The notes under the pieces are model-generated. The model did no database searches and was not told the origin of the DNA. It worked only from the letters and a program-made list of their open reading frames with translations. The position numbers were made by a program, and so were the translations under genes. A stretch of 64,000 bases of DNA from Thiofaba sp049322715 (GTDB taxonomy: Bacteria; Pseudomonadota; Gammaproteobacteria; Halothiobacillales; Halothiobacillaceae), in contig JBMOQP010000044.1 in NCBI GenBank assembly GCA_049322715.1, positions 62,001 through 126,000 of the forward strand, in the 5' to 3' direction. Positions 1 to 9,037 of this stretch are shown here, in pieces (the stretch's first letter is position 1; each line of letters opens with the position of its first letter).

Positions 1-2819
1 TCCTCGTAGCTGCCGCGCGCGTCCTGGATGCGTCGCAGCCAGGTGTACAGCGGGCTATCCTTCTCACCCTGGCCCTTGATGGGGGCCAATAGCAGGTCAG
101 TCTCGGTCCGGTCGATGTGATTGGCCTCCCGCTCGAGCCACAGCAGGAGCTGGCTGTCACTGCCACGCGGCACCCGCGCCAGTCCTGGCACGATGACCGT
201 GTGGAACTGCAGGCCCTTGGACTTGTGGATGGTCATGACCTGAACGCGGGCCCCGCCCTCGGGAGGGGCAAACAGCGCCTCCAGTTCGCGCTCGAGCGTC
301 TCCACGCCGACCTCATCCCCCATGGCGTCGAGCAGGTCGAAGAAGATGCGGGCCTCTTCCAGCTCCCGCGCGCTCCTTGCGCAGGCTGGCCCGCCCAGGG
401 CCAGCCAGGCCCCTTCGACCTGGCGTCGCAACGGCACGCGCCCCGATTCGGCCAGGCTTGCAGCCAATACCTCGCGCAGGCGAAGCAGGCGGGCTCGGCC
501 ATCGTCGCCGAGCGCGACGACACGGGCCTCGTCGTGCATGCATCGCCAGAGGGTTGTCTCCGCGCCATCCCCGGCCAGCGCATGCAGGTCGGAAAGCCGA
601 AGGCCGCACCACGGCGCGCGCAGCACGGCCAGCCAGGCGATGCGGTCCGCCGGGTGCAGCAGGGCGCGGGTCAGGGCCAGCAGGTCCTGCACCATCGGCT
701 GGTCGGCAAGCTGCTCGATCTCGACCGCCTGGAAGGAAACGCCGGCCGCGCGCAGGCCGGGCAGGATGCGGGCGAGATGCCCGCGCGAGCGGACCAGGAT
801 GGCGACGCTGCGGTCGGCGGGCTTCACCTCGCCGTCCGTCTCAAGCCGAGCCAGGGCCTCGCGCGTCAGGCGAACGACCTCGGCGGCCTCGATCCCGCCT
901 GCTTGCGGACGTGCCCCCCCGGATTCCGGCCCGCCGTCCTCCTTGCCGGGCTTGGTGAACAGGTGGAGACGCACCGCCTCGCCCTCGGCCGGCGGATGAT
1001 GGGCCGTGGACGGGGTATAGGGCACCGCGCCCTCGGCAATGTTCTCGCGCTCGGCCAGCACGCGGGGAAACACGGCGTTCACCCATTCGACCACGCCCGC
1101 CTGGGAGCGGAAGTTGGTGCCCAGGGTCAGCGGCGCCAGCCGGAGCACGCCGCCCCCGCAGCGGACCCCCTCGCGCTGGGCGCGCAGGAAGAGCCCTACC
1201 TCGGCCTCGCGGAAGCGGTAGATCGACTGCATCGGGTCACCGACCAGGAACAGGCTGCGCCCATCCAGCTCGGTGAACGGCGCCGCCCCCGGCTGCCAGC
1301 CGCTGACCAGCCGTTCGAGCAGGGCGAACTGGCTGTGCGAGGTGTCCTGGAATTCGTCCAGCAGGATATGACGGAGGCGGTAGTCGAAGGCCAGCAGGAG
1401 GTCGCTCGGCGCCTCTGGCTCGCCGAGGGCGCGCAGCGCGCCCTGCGCGGTCTCGACGAAATCGACCTCGCCGCGCGCGGCGAAGATCAGCAGAAGCTGG
1501 GCCCAGGCCTGCTTGAGCAAATGCAGCAGGGCCTCGAGCACCGCCCAGTCGGCGTCGCCATAGGCGGGTTCCGGCATGGCGCGCGTGGCATGCAGGGCAC
1601 AGGCCAGGTCGGGATGCCCGCGGAGGGCATCAAGCAGCTCCGTCACGCGGGCCTTGAAGGCCGCGCGTTCGGATTTGGTCTCCTTGTCGATCCCCTTCTC
1701 GCTCGGGGCGGGAACGCCGTTGTTCGCCGAAAGGGCCTTGCGCCACTCGCCCTTGTCGGTCAGCAGCAGGTCGGCCAGCCCCTGCCATCGCACCAGCCCG
1801 GCTGTCCCCGCCTCGGGCCAGCCTGGCACGTCCCAAAGCAGACGGCGGTCATCCGGCGCGACCTCGATGTCCATCAAATGGGCGCACATCATTGCCGCCA
1901 CACAGGCGGTCTCGTCACGCAAGGCGGCGGGGAACAGCGCATGCAGGCTGTTCAGCTCGTCCTCGACCATGCGCCGGATGGCCTCCTCCAGCGCCGCGCG
2001 CCGCTCCCCGGGGCCGTGGGCGGATGCCGACCATCCCTGGTCGGCCCCCTCCGGGCTTGCCCCCGTGGGGCCATCCCCGATCCGCTGGTCCCTCCTCTCA
2101 GCCCCTTCCGGCATCCATGCCGGAAGCCCCTGCGGGGTACGGTCTTCGAGAGCCCGACGGATCGGGGGCGTGAAAACGTGCCGTCCCCACTGGTCGCGCT
2201 TGCCGAGCATGGCGGCCAAGAGATCACGAACCCTTGCCAGGTCATTGCCGAGGTGACGCAGCAGGGCCTCCAGCGCGGCTGCATCCTCGTCGACGCTGCC
2301 CTGCCCGGCCACATCCATGGCGGACTCGATGCGCTCGACCACATTGGAGGCCGCCTCGCGGTAGAGATCGCCCGGCTCGTCCGAGATCACCGCCGCCGCG
2401 CCGAAGCGGGCGGTCAGCGGCAGGCGGGCGGCGAGGCCGTGACTGAAGGCATCGATGGTCTGGATGCGCAGGCGCGCGGGCTGCTCGAGCAGGTTCCAGC
2501 CCAAGGCGCGGTCGCGGGCCAGCGCCGCCCGGGCCCGCTCGCGCTGGCGGACCAGATGCCCGGGGGCATTCTCGGGGAGAGGCGAATCGGCCTCGCGCAG
2601 GGCATGCAGGATGCGCGCACGCATCTCCCCCGCCGCCTTGCGGGTGAAGGTGATGGCGAGGATCTCCTCCGGCCGCTCGACCTCGGCCAGCAGCACCAGC
2701 ATGCGCTGGATCAGGAGCTCGGTCTTGCCCGAGCCGGCAGGAGCCTGGACGATGCAGCACAGGCGCGGGTCCAGGGCCTGCTCGCGGATGGCGGCATCGA
2801 GGGGCACGGCCTTATTCAT
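1..2819 (-). CDS. UvrD-family helicase (AddA/RecB-like), 3' end beyond window
   Basis: Superfamily 1 DNA helicase of the UvrD/AddA type, expected to work with the AddB-like nuclease encoded just upstream in processing double-strand breaks. Visible: Walker A APAGSGKT at residues 26-33, motif Ia AITFTRKAAGEM, motif II LLDEFQDTSHSQF with its Asp near residue 488, and motif III VGDPMQSIYRFR. About 939 codons are present and the reading frame is open to the window edge, so the C-terminal part, where AddA carries a nuclease domain, is not seen. The ATG at 2819 overlaps the stop of the upstream gene by 8 bp. Residues about 217-267 are an in-frame repeat-derived insertion, flanked by normal family sequence (LAAMLGKRDQW before, ERRAALEEAIRRMVED after). 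AddA versus RecB-like naming is not settled here. Confidence 0.88.
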   Translation of the reverse strand, partial: MNKAVPLDAAIREQALDPRLCCIVQAPAGSGKTELLIQRMLVLLAEVERPEEILAITFTRKAAGEMRARILHALREADSPLPENAPGHLVRQRERARAALARDRALGWNLLEQPARLRIQTIDAFSHGLAARLPLTARFGAAAVISDEPGDLYREAASNVVERIESAMDVAGQGSVDEDAAALEALLRHLGNDLARVRDLLAAMLGKRDQWGRHVFTPPIRRALEDRTPQGLPAWMPEGAERRDQRIGDGPTGASPEGADQGWSASAHGPGERRAALEEAIRRMVEDELNSLHALFPAALRDETACVAAMMCAHLMDIEVAPDDRRLLWDVPGWPEAGTAGLVRWQGLADLLLTDKGEWRKALSANNGVPAPSEKGIDKETKSERAAFKARVTELLDALRGHPDLACALHATRAMPEPAYGDADWAVLEALLHLLKQAWAQLLLIFAARGEVDFVETAQGALRALGEPEAPSDLLLAFDYRLRHILLDEFQDTSHSQFALLERLVSGWQPGAAPFTELDGRSLFLVGDPMQSIYRFREAEVGLFLRAQREGVRCGGGVLRLAPLTLGTNFRSQAGVVEWVNAVFPRVLAERENIAEGAVPYTPSTAHHPPAEGEAVRLHLFTKPGKEDGGPESGGARPQAGGIEAAEVVRLTREALARLETDGEVKPADRSVAILVRSRGHLARILPGLRAAGVSFQAVEIEQLADQPMVQDLLALTRALLHPADRIAWLAVLRAPWCGLRLSDLHALAGDGAETTLWRCMHDEARVVALGDDGRARLLRLREVLAASLAESGRVPLRRQVEGAWLALGGPACARSARELEEARIFFDLLDAMGDEVGVETLERELEALFAPPEGGARVQVMTIHKSKGLQFHTVIVPGLARVPRGSDSQLLLWLEREANHIDRTETDLLLAPIKGQGEKDSPLYTWLRRIQDARGSYE
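2021..2172. repeat. Hairpin-family element inside the helicase gene
   Basis: About 150 bp of the hairpin family. It contains the module with stem GCCGACC around loop ATCCCTGG, the linker CCCTCCGGG, and the module TTCCGGC-ATCCAT-GCCGGAA, followed by CCCCTGCGGGGTACGG. It is a whole number of codons in the helicase frame and has no stop, adding about 50 residues, including GLPAWMPEGAERRDQR, between conserved helicase segments. Confidence 0.85.
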
Positions 2820-5760
2820 CGTCTTCCTCCCGCAGCGCATGGCCCGGCCCCGCCAGTTCGTGGATGCGGCAGACCATGCCGAGCAGGCAAGTGGTGCAGA
2901 CCTTGGGTGCGCGCGGGTTGACGGCCGTCTGCCCCGCGCGGAAATCCTCCGCCAGCTTTGTCAGCACATCCTGCCAGCCGGCAAGCTGGGCGGCCCAGTC
3001 CGGCTCGGCCGGTTTCAGCCCCTCGACGCCGTCGCCCTGCCCCATCAGCCTCGTCTCCCCGGCGCGCAGCTGGGCGAAGGCAATGGCACGAATGGGCGTC
3101 GGCCCATCCATGGTCACCGCATAGAGCGGCAGCTGGGGCGCGGCAGGGCGCTCGCCGGCCCAGTCACCGATCGAGGCGCGGCCGGTCTTGTAGTCGATGA
3201 TCATCAGCCCCCCGTCCGCCAGGCGATCCACCCGGTCGAGCTTGACGTGCAGCTGGAGGCCGGCGATCCCGACGGTCCTGGCTTGCTCGCGCGCCTCGAC
3301 CACGAAGGGCGGCCGCGCGCGCTCAATGACGAGCCAGGCCAGGGCCAAACCGGTCAGGCGCTCGACCTCCAGGCGCTGCAGCCGCTCCGGCCACAGGTTG
3401 CGTCGCCGCCGGGCCTCCTCGGCCACCGCCTCGCGGGCGTGCTCCCGCACCCGCGCGTCCAGGGTCTCGTCATCCAGCGCCAGCAGACCTGCCTGATCCC
3501 GCAGTTCGCCCCACACCCGCTCCAGCAGGGCATGCAGCAGCACGCCGCGAACGCGGGCATCGGGGCCGAGGTCGGGTTCCTCCAGCGGCCGGGCCGCGAG
3601 GCGCAGTTCGGCGAAGGCGCGGAACGGACAAGCGGACTGCAGTTCCAGCATGCGCGCCCCCCCGGGCGCCGCCTCCCCCTCCGCCAAGGGTGGCGCCTGG
3701 GTATCCGCGACGGTTTCCAGTTCCACGCCATCCCCCCACTTCTCGGGCATGGGCGGGCCCGAGGGATCGGACAGGCCCTCCACCTCCGGCAGGTGTTCGA
3801 ACAGCGGACTCGGCTCCAGTTCGCGCCCCCCGTCCTGCCACGGATGGCTGACGATCACCTCGGGCGCCAGTTCCAGCAGGCGCGTGCTGATGCGGCGCAG
3901 GTAGTCGAGCTCGCGCTTTGGTGAGGCATGCGGCAGCCCGAGGCGGGCCTGCAGGCGCATGGGCAGGAAGGGGTTGGGGCGCGCGTCCGGCGGCCATTGC
4001 TCGTGGTGCATGCCGAGCAGCCAGACGGCATCGAAACGCAGGCCGACGGCCTCCAGCGGGCCGAGCACCTGCACCCGCGCATCCCGCGCCGCCTCCGGCT
4101 GGAACAGGGTGTCGGCGGCCAGCTCGCGCAGGCGGGCGAGGGCCTCGCCGCGCGTCATGACCGGCCGCACGACCTCCAGTCGCGCAAGCTGGCCCATGGC
4201 ATCAAGCCAGGCCTGGCGCAGCTGGAAGGACTGGCTGTCGAGCGCCGCATCGCCGGGCCAGCCGGCGAGTTCCAGTTCCTCGCGCAGGGTCTGCACCCAG
4301 GCCGCGGGGGACTGCTGCCGCGGCTGCTCCTGTTGGTGGGCGTGCAGGCGAACGAGCATCCGCCCGAGCAGGGGGCAGCCGCCCTCCGCGGCCTGCCGGC
4401 GCGCATGCTCGCGCGAGACCACCCGCTCACCCCGCTTGCGCAGGCGTGCGTCCAGCAGGGCGCGGTCGTCTCTCTCCTCCCCGAAGCCGCCCAGGAACGG
4501 ACTGCGCAGGGCCTTGCCGAGGGTGTCGAGGTCGAGGCGGGCATCGCCCAGGGCGAAGACCAGGAAGGCAGCGCGCACCATGCCGTGCTCGCGCAGCGGC
4601 ATGCCGAGCGACACGTTCCATGGCCGGGGTGTGTCGATCTCGCCGGGCAGCAGGGACTGGGGGACGAGCTGGGCGTCGAGCAGGCGGACCAGGCGCGCGC
4701 GGCGCGCGGCAAGGTCGGGGGCGACGATGGCGAGGCGGGAGCCAGGTGCGCGATCCAGCCACGCCCGCGCCCAGCGGGCTGCGGCCTCGTCCTCGCTTGC
4801 GGCATCGGGGAAGCGGAGGCGGCGGAATCCATCCCTGGATTCCGCCCTTCGGGTGACGCTTCGCGTCCCAACGCCGTTCCAGACGGCGTTGTTGCGGAAT
4901 CCATCCCTGGATTCCGCCCTTCGGGTGTCGCCTGACGGCGACCCAACGACGCTCCCGGCGACGTTGTCAAACGCGCGGGGCCGCTCTTCGGACAGAAGCG
5001 GAAGCTGGATGGCCTCCCCTTCTCCTGACGCAGGGACAACGCGGGTAGCCTGGATGGCGGCCGGCTGGCCGGAGTCCGGGGAGGACGGGACGATGGGCTC
5101 GACCTCCGTTCCGCGCGTCCGCAGGGCCTCCAGCACGGCCTGCTGCTGCGGCGTCCAGTCCTCGAAACCAAGCAGCAGGACACGGGCGGGCGGCGTGATG
5201 CGGCCATCATCGAGCTCATCGACGATGCGGGCGGCCAAGCAGGCCTCGTCCAGCCAGCCGCGCCTCGCGCATTCGCGCGAGAACCGCTCCGCCCAGCGCT
5301 GGAAGTGGAGCACGTCGTCGTTGCATTCGAGCGGATCGAAGGGCAGCGACAAACGCCACGCCTGCATCAGCCCCCAGGCCTCCTGCGCCAGCCTGGCGGA
5401 GCCCGAGACCTGCAGCAGGGCGGGCGCATCGTCCTGGATGATGTCCTGCCAGACCAGCGCGGCCTGGCGCGCATCGAGCAGCAGCGGGGCATCCACGTCC
5501 AGCCAGCTCGCATCACTCCACAGGCGGCGCAGCCAGATTCCCCAGGGCAGGATGTCCGGCGCGGGCCAGACGGCCTGCACGCCACCCTCTGCAACAGCAG
5601 GGCTGGCTTCCGCCGCCGCGGCAAAAGCCGTGCGCCAGTAACGCGCCAGGCGGTTGTTGACGGTGACGAGGGTGGCGCCCTCGCGCAGGGCGCGCAGGAT
5701 GGTCTGCGAAGGATCGTCCATGGACTGCATGTTCATGCCCGTCAGGATAACGACGGGCAT
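2812..5760 (-). CDS. AddB-like PD-(D/E)XK nuclease, probable DNA repair protein
   Basis: Large nuclease subunit resembling AddB and the family named probable DNA repair protein (TIGR03623), partner of the downstream helicase. The N-terminus carries VTVNNRLARYW. A PD-(D/E)XK signature IIDYKTGR lies near residue 853. A CPFRAF cysteine near residue 708 plus a C-terminal CTTCLLGMVC (C-x2-C-x5-C) match the iron-sulfur staple of AddAB-type nucleases. The length of 982 aa is near the usual 900 plus an insertion. Residues about 266-314 are an in-frame tandem pair of repeat modules, both encoding TRRAESRDGFR. The start is uncertain: 5760 gives the longest form, but Met codons at 5736, 5730 and 5721 are possible and none has a strong ribosome site. 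The gene begins 17 bp after the stop of the EF-hand-like gene, so one transcript is likely. Confidence 0.85.
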   Translation of the reverse strand: MPVVILTGMNMQSMDDPSQTILRALREGATLVTVNNRLARYWRTAFAAAAEASPAVAEGGVQAVWPAPDILPWGIWLRRLWSDASWLDVDAPLLLDARQAALVWQDIIQDDAPALLQVSGSARLAQEAWGLMQAWRLSLPFDPLECNDDVLHFQRWAERFSRECARRGWLDEACLAARIVDELDDGRITPPARVLLLGFEDWTPQQQAVLEALRTRGTEVEPIVPSSPDSGQPAAIQATRVVPASGEGEAIQLPLLSEERPRAFDNVAGSVVGSPSGDTRRAESRDGFRNNAVWNGVGTRSVTRRAESRDGFRRLRFPDAASEDEAAARWARAWLDRAPGSRLAIVAPDLAARRARLVRLLDAQLVPQSLLPGEIDTPRPWNVSLGMPLREHGMVRAAFLVFALGDARLDLDTLGKALRSPFLGGFGEERDDRALLDARLRKRGERVVSREHARRQAAEGGCPLLGRMLVRLHAHQQEQPRQQSPAAWVQTLREELELAGWPGDAALDSQSFQLRQAWLDAMGQLARLEVVRPVMTRGEALARLRELAADTLFQPEAARDARVQVLGPLEAVGLRFDAVWLLGMHHEQWPPDARPNPFLPMRLQARLGLPHASPKRELDYLRRISTRLLELAPEVIVSHPWQDGGRELEPSPLFEHLPEVEGLSDPSGPPMPEKWGDGVELETVADTQAPPLAEGEAAPGGARMLELQSACPFRAFAELRLAARPLEEPDLGPDARVRGVLLHALLERVWGELRDQAGLLALDDETLDARVREHAREAVAEEARRRRNLWPERLQRLEVERLTGLALAWLVIERARPPFVVEAREQARTVGIAGLQLHVKLDRVDRLADGGLMIIDYKTGRASIGDWAGERPAAPQLPLYAVTMDGPTPIRAIAFAQLRAGETRLMGQGDGVEGLKPAEPDWAAQLAGWQDVLTKLAEDFRAGQTAVNPRAPKVCTTCLLGMVCRIHELAGPGHALREEDDE
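4821..4964. repeat. Tandem pair of hairpin elements inside the AddB-like gene
   Basis: Two consecutive copies. Each starts with a hairpin of stem GCGGAA around TCCATCCCTGGA, then CGCCCTTCGGGTG, a small hairpin (GACGC-TTC-GCGTC in the first, GTCGCC-TGAC-GGCGAC in the second) and a final stem (AACGCCG with CGGCGTT in the first, AACGACG-like in the second). Both copies keep the frame of the gene open. Confidence 0.85.
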
Positions 5761-5777
5761 GATCCCATGTCAGCCGC

Positions 5778-6782
5778 TCAGACCGCGAGGTCAAGCTGCT
5801 GGACCAGCCCCGCGCGGCCATCCTCAGCCAGCCATACCCCGCTCTGGCGCAGTTTGGCCAGCAGGGTCTGGTCGGCGTCGCGCCGTTCGAAGGGCGTGGA
5901 CAGAGCGGTCAGCGACAGCGCCCCGACGCCCAGTTCCCGCAGGCTGGCGAGCCGGTCGCCGCCCGACCCCGCGTCCAGCCAGACGCGCAACCGGTCGAAG
6001 GCCGCATCGCCCTCGTCGATCCAGCCATTGCCGTCCCCGTCCAGGCGCGCAAGCTCGGCGAAGCCATCGCCGCTTGTGGCTCCGAACAGCTCGCGTCCGT
6101 CGCGGATGCGTCCGTCGCCGTTGCGGTCGAGGGCAAGGAACCCCTGGCCGGCCACCAACCCGGGCAGGCTTTCGGCCTGCCCGTCGGCATCCAGGTCGAA
6201 AGCAAGGCGGTGGCCGGCCACGCCCGCCGGGCCGCCATCGAGGCTGATCACCAGCGGATCCTTCAGCCGCTCGCGCACCTCGCTGGCGCTCACGGCGGTC
6301 ATCTCGAAGAAGCTGCGCTCGAGGGTGAAGCCAAGCTCGAAGCTGATCGAGCGCCCGTCCGCCGTCTGCACCATGCCCCGCGCCTGGAAGGAGACCGCCT
6401 CGTATTCCATGCGCATGCTCAGGGCCGAGCGTTCCACCCGCACAGGCCCCTCATCCGCAGCCCCGGGCGGAGGCGCGGACTCGGACGGGCGTGCCGCAGC
6501 CGCCTTGTCGCCCACCGGCTCGGCGAGGCGCAGGGCCTGGCCGGTGATGCGCTCGATGAGGGCGGCGAGCACGCGCAGGCGCGCCTCGACGTGTTCGAGC
6601 GGATCCTTAGTCTCGCCTTCGGGCGGGGTGGGCTGACCGGAAGCGGAGGGGGCGGGCGCGCTGGCCGCAGGCGGCGCGACGGGACGCGCGAGCGGCGTGA
6701 CCTTCTCCCGCACCTCTTCATGGCGCGCGCTGGCGAACTGGTGGTGGGCCCTCATGTCGAGGGCGGCGGACTGGATGCGCAT
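5778..6782 (-). CDS. EF-hand-like calcium-binding protein of unknown function
   Basis: A 334-residue protein with no signal peptide. Residues 1-120 are low-complexity, rich in Pro, Ala and Glu. The C-terminal half has repeated Asp-rich loops of EF-hand or dockerin type: DLDADGQAESLPG, DRNGDGRIRDGREL and DGDGNGWIDEGD, so calcium binding is a fair inference. Similar VCBS/EF-hand-like proteins are annotated as hypothetical in many proteobacteria; the cellular role is unknown. A GGAG eight bases before the ATG at 6782 supports the start. It lies 17 bp upstream of the AddB-like gene on the same strand, but no functional link can be argued. Confidence 0.75.
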   Translation of the reverse strand: MRIQSAALDMRAHHQFASARHEEVREKVTPLARPVAPPAASAPAPSASGQPTPPEGETKDPLEHVEARLRVLAALIERITGQALRLAEPVGDKAAAARPSESAPPPGAADEGPVRVERSALSMRMEYEAVSFQARGMVQTADGRSISFELGFTLERSFFEMTAVSASEVRERLKDPLVISLDGGPAGVAGHRLAFDLDADGQAESLPGLVAGQGFLALDRNGDGRIRDGRELFGATSGDGFAELARLDGDGNGWIDEGDAAFDRLRVWLDAGSGGDRLASLRELGVGALSLTALSTPFERRDADQTLLAKLRQSGVWLAEDGRAGLVQQLDLAV

Positions 6783-6864
6783 GGGGCAGCTCCGTGGAGG
6801 TGGAGTGACCCCAAGATATCGACTGGAAGAGAAAAACCTTTAGCCTACAGCCACTTGCCTGCCA

Positions 6865-7464
6865 TCAGCCTTGTCTCCACCAGCCGGTCAGGCTCAGCCG
6901 CTCACGGTGCGCGGGGAGGACCTCGTGCGGGAATTTCTCTGAGAGGAAGGCGACGAAAGTGCCCGCCTCGGGTTGCACCTCGCACAGCAGGCGGCTCTCG
7001 TCCTGCGGGTCGAAGATGTGCAGCTGGCCGCCCTGCTCGGGACGCCAGCCGGGGTTCAGGTAGAGCAGCACGGTGACGGTGCGCGCGGAGCGCCCCTGTG
7101 GGTTGTCGTAGTGGCGCTGGTAGCCGCCCCCCGGCGGGTAGAGGGCGAAGTGGCACTCCAGTTCGCGCAGGCCGAGGTAGAGGCCTCGGTTGACCGCCTC
7201 GCGCATCGCTTCCATGGCCTGCCAGAAGGGCTGCATCGCTGCGCCGCCTTCACCCCACTCCAGCCAGTCGATGGCATCGCCGCGCACCGCCTGCACGCGC
7301 ACGGCCTGGTTGCCGATGCCCGCCGGGCGGAAGTTCTCGCGCCTGGAAAGCGCCTCCGCGCGCACCGCCTCGACCACGTCGGGCGGGAAGGCCTCCGGCA
7401 CCACGACGTAGCCGGGCCCGGCCAGCCCGTCGACCACGGCTTTCCACAGTGCTTCACTGTCCAT
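6865..7464 (-). CDS. 2-oxoglutarate/Fe(II) dioxygenase, SM-20/prolyl 4-hydroxylase-like
   Basis: A cytoplasmic iron and 2-oxoglutarate-dependent hydroxylase, about 199 aa. The double-stranded beta-helix signature is present: HYD (first His and Asp ligands) in GGYQRHYDNPQG, then the distal His in KFPHEVLPAHRERLSL, where the Arg after it should bind 2-oxoglutarate. Substrate unknown; relatives hydroxylate prolines in proteins. The reading frame is open up to 7533. ATG 7464 was chosen because GAGGG precedes it by about 7-8 bases, whereas the ATG at 7470 touches that site. The gene stands alone, divergent from the mtaD-like gene. Confidence 0.85.
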   Translation of the reverse strand: MDSEALWKAVVDGLAGPGYVVVPEAFPPDVVEAVRAEALSRRENFRPAGIGNQAVRVQAVRGDAIDWLEWGEGGAAMQPFWQAMEAMREAVNRGLYLGLRELECHFALYPPGGGYQRHYDNPQGRSARTVTVLLYLNPGWRPEQGGQLHIFDPQDESRLLCEVQPEAGTFVAFLSEKFPHEVLPAHRERLSLTGWWRQG

Positions 7465-7534
7465 CGTCATACCCTCGTTCATGGCCGCCATTGTGCAACG
7501 AGCGCCGCCAGGCGGGTACACCCTGGAATCCACT

Positions 7535-7566
7535 TAGCCCGGATGAAGCACCAGCGAAATCCGGGA
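7535..7566. repeat. Short REP-like palindrome
   Basis: An imperfect palindrome with TAGCCCGGATGAAG at one end and GAAATCCGGGA at the other, in the 187-bp gap between two divergent genes. It is a REP-like sequence of a kind common in proteobacterial intergenic DNA. A related pair lies at 18158-18242. Confidence 0.6.
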
Positions 7567-7720
7567 GGGCGCTCCGCAACCTCCCAGCCCCCGGACTCCT
7601 ACCTCTGGCCGCCCCTCCGGCCTGCATGCGTCGGATCGTGCCTGGCGCGGCCCGCCCGGGCGTGCACAAGCCGGACGCTGGCGGGTATAGTTCCCCGATC
7701 TTCCGATCACGCCCGCCCCC

Positions 7721-9037
7721 ATGCACGCCGATACCGTTCTCCACCCCCGCTGGATCATCCCCGTCCGGCCCCATGCCCAGGTGCTTGAAGGCCACAGCCT
7801 GGTCATCCGCGACGGCCTGATCAAGGCCATCCTGCCCACCGCGCAGGCCCGCACCCTGGATGCACGCGGCATCGAGCTGCCCAGCCACGCCCTGCTGCCC
7901 GGACTGGTCAACGCCCACACCCACGTGGCCATGAACCTGCTGCGCGGCGTGGCGGACGACCTGCCGCTGATGACCTGGCTGTCCGAGCACATCTGGCCGC
8001 TCGAGGGCCGCTTCCTGGCCGACGCCTTCGTGCACGACGGCTCGCGCCTGGCGATGGCCGAGCTGATCCGCGGCGGGGTCACCTGCTTCAACGACATGTA
8101 CTTCTTCCCGGAGGCGACTATCCGCGCCGCCCAGGACGCCGGACTGCGCGCCTCCATCGGCCTACCGGTGATCGACTTCCCCACCCCCTGGGGCGCCGGC
8201 CCGGACGAATACCTGAGCAAGGGCATCCGCCTGCGCGACGAGTGGCGCGACGAGCCCACGGTCAGCTTCATGCTCGCCCCGCACGCCCCCTACACCGTGG
8301 GCGACGAGCCGCTCGGACGCATCCGCGTGCTGGCCGACCAGCTCGGCCTCGGCGTGCACATGCACGTGCACGAGACCGCGTTCGAGATCAGCGAGGCCGA
8401 GCGCCTCACCGGCGAGCGTCCGCTCGCGCGCCTCGACCGCCTCGGCCTGCTCAACGAGCAGTTCCTCGCCGTGCACATGACCCAGCTCACCGAGAGCGAG
8501 ATGGTGCTGCTGGCCGAGCGCGGCGTGCACATCGCCCACTGCCCGGAATCCAACCTCAAGCTCGCCTCCGGCATCGCCCCCGTCGCCCGCCTCAAGCAAC
8601 TCGGCGTGAACATCGCCATCGGCACCGACGGCGCCGCCAGCAACAACGACCTCGACCTTCTGGGCGAGACCCGCACCGCCGCCCTGCTGGCCAAGGGCGC
8701 CTCTGGTGACGCCTCCGCCGTGCCCGCGGCCGAGGCGCTGTACATGGCCACCCTCGGCGGGGCGCGCGCACTGGGGCTGGACGACCGCATCGGCTCGCTG
8801 GAGCCGGGCAAGGCCGCCGACCTGATCGCCATCGACCTCGGCCAGCTCGAGACCCAGCCGCTGTACGACCCCATCGCCCAGATCATCTACGCCGCCGGCC
8901 GCCACCAGATCACCCACAGTTGGGTCGCCGGCCGCATGCTGATGAACGAGCGCCGCCTGCTCATGCTGGACGAGGACGAGTTGCTCGCCAATGCCGGCGC
9001 ATGGAGCGCCCGAATCATGGAGCGGAACAACGCATGA
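7721..9037 (+). CDS. mtaD: Methylthioadenosine/S-adenosylhomocysteine deaminase (TRZ/ATZ amidohydrolase)
   Basis: An amidohydrolase of the TRZ/ATZ group, predicted to deaminate 5'-methylthioadenosine and S-adenosylhomocysteine to the inosyl forms. Metal ligands are visible: NAHTHVAMN (HxH, about residues 65-73), HMHVHE in the middle, and GTDGAASNNDLD, whose Asp completes the site. The usual barrel length of about 440 aa is met. The stop overlaps the ubiG start (ATGA), so the gene heads an mtaD-ubiG-gph operon. Pairing with a SAM-dependent methyltransferase fits recycling of the inhibitory by-product SAH. The exact substrate within the family cannot be read from sequence. Confidence 0.9.
   Translation: MHADTVLHPRWIIPVRPHAQVLEGHSLVIRDGLIKAILPTAQARTLDARGIELPSHALLPGLVNAHTHVAMNLLRGVADDLPLMTWLSEHIWPLEGRFLADAFVHDGSRLAMAELIRGGVTCFNDMYFFPEATIRAAQDAGLRASIGLPVIDFPTPWGAGPDEYLSKGIRLRDEWRDEPTVSFMLAPHAPYTVGDEPLGRIRVLADQLGLGVHMHVHETAFEISEAERLTGERPLARLDRLGLLNEQFLAVHMTQLTESEMVLLAERGVHIAHCPESNLKLASGIAPVARLKQLGVNIAIGTDGAASNNDLDLLGETRTAALLAKGASGDASAVPAAEALYMATLGGARALGLDDRIGSLEPGKAADLIAIDLGQLETQPLYDPIAQIIYAAGRHQITHSWVAGRMLMNERRLLMLDEDELLANAGAWSARIMERNNA

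Noticed and set aside
117..2921. Long open frame of 934 codons on the plus strand
   Set aside because: It is antisense to the helicase gene, which has clear motifs; GC-rich third positions leave the opposite strand open.
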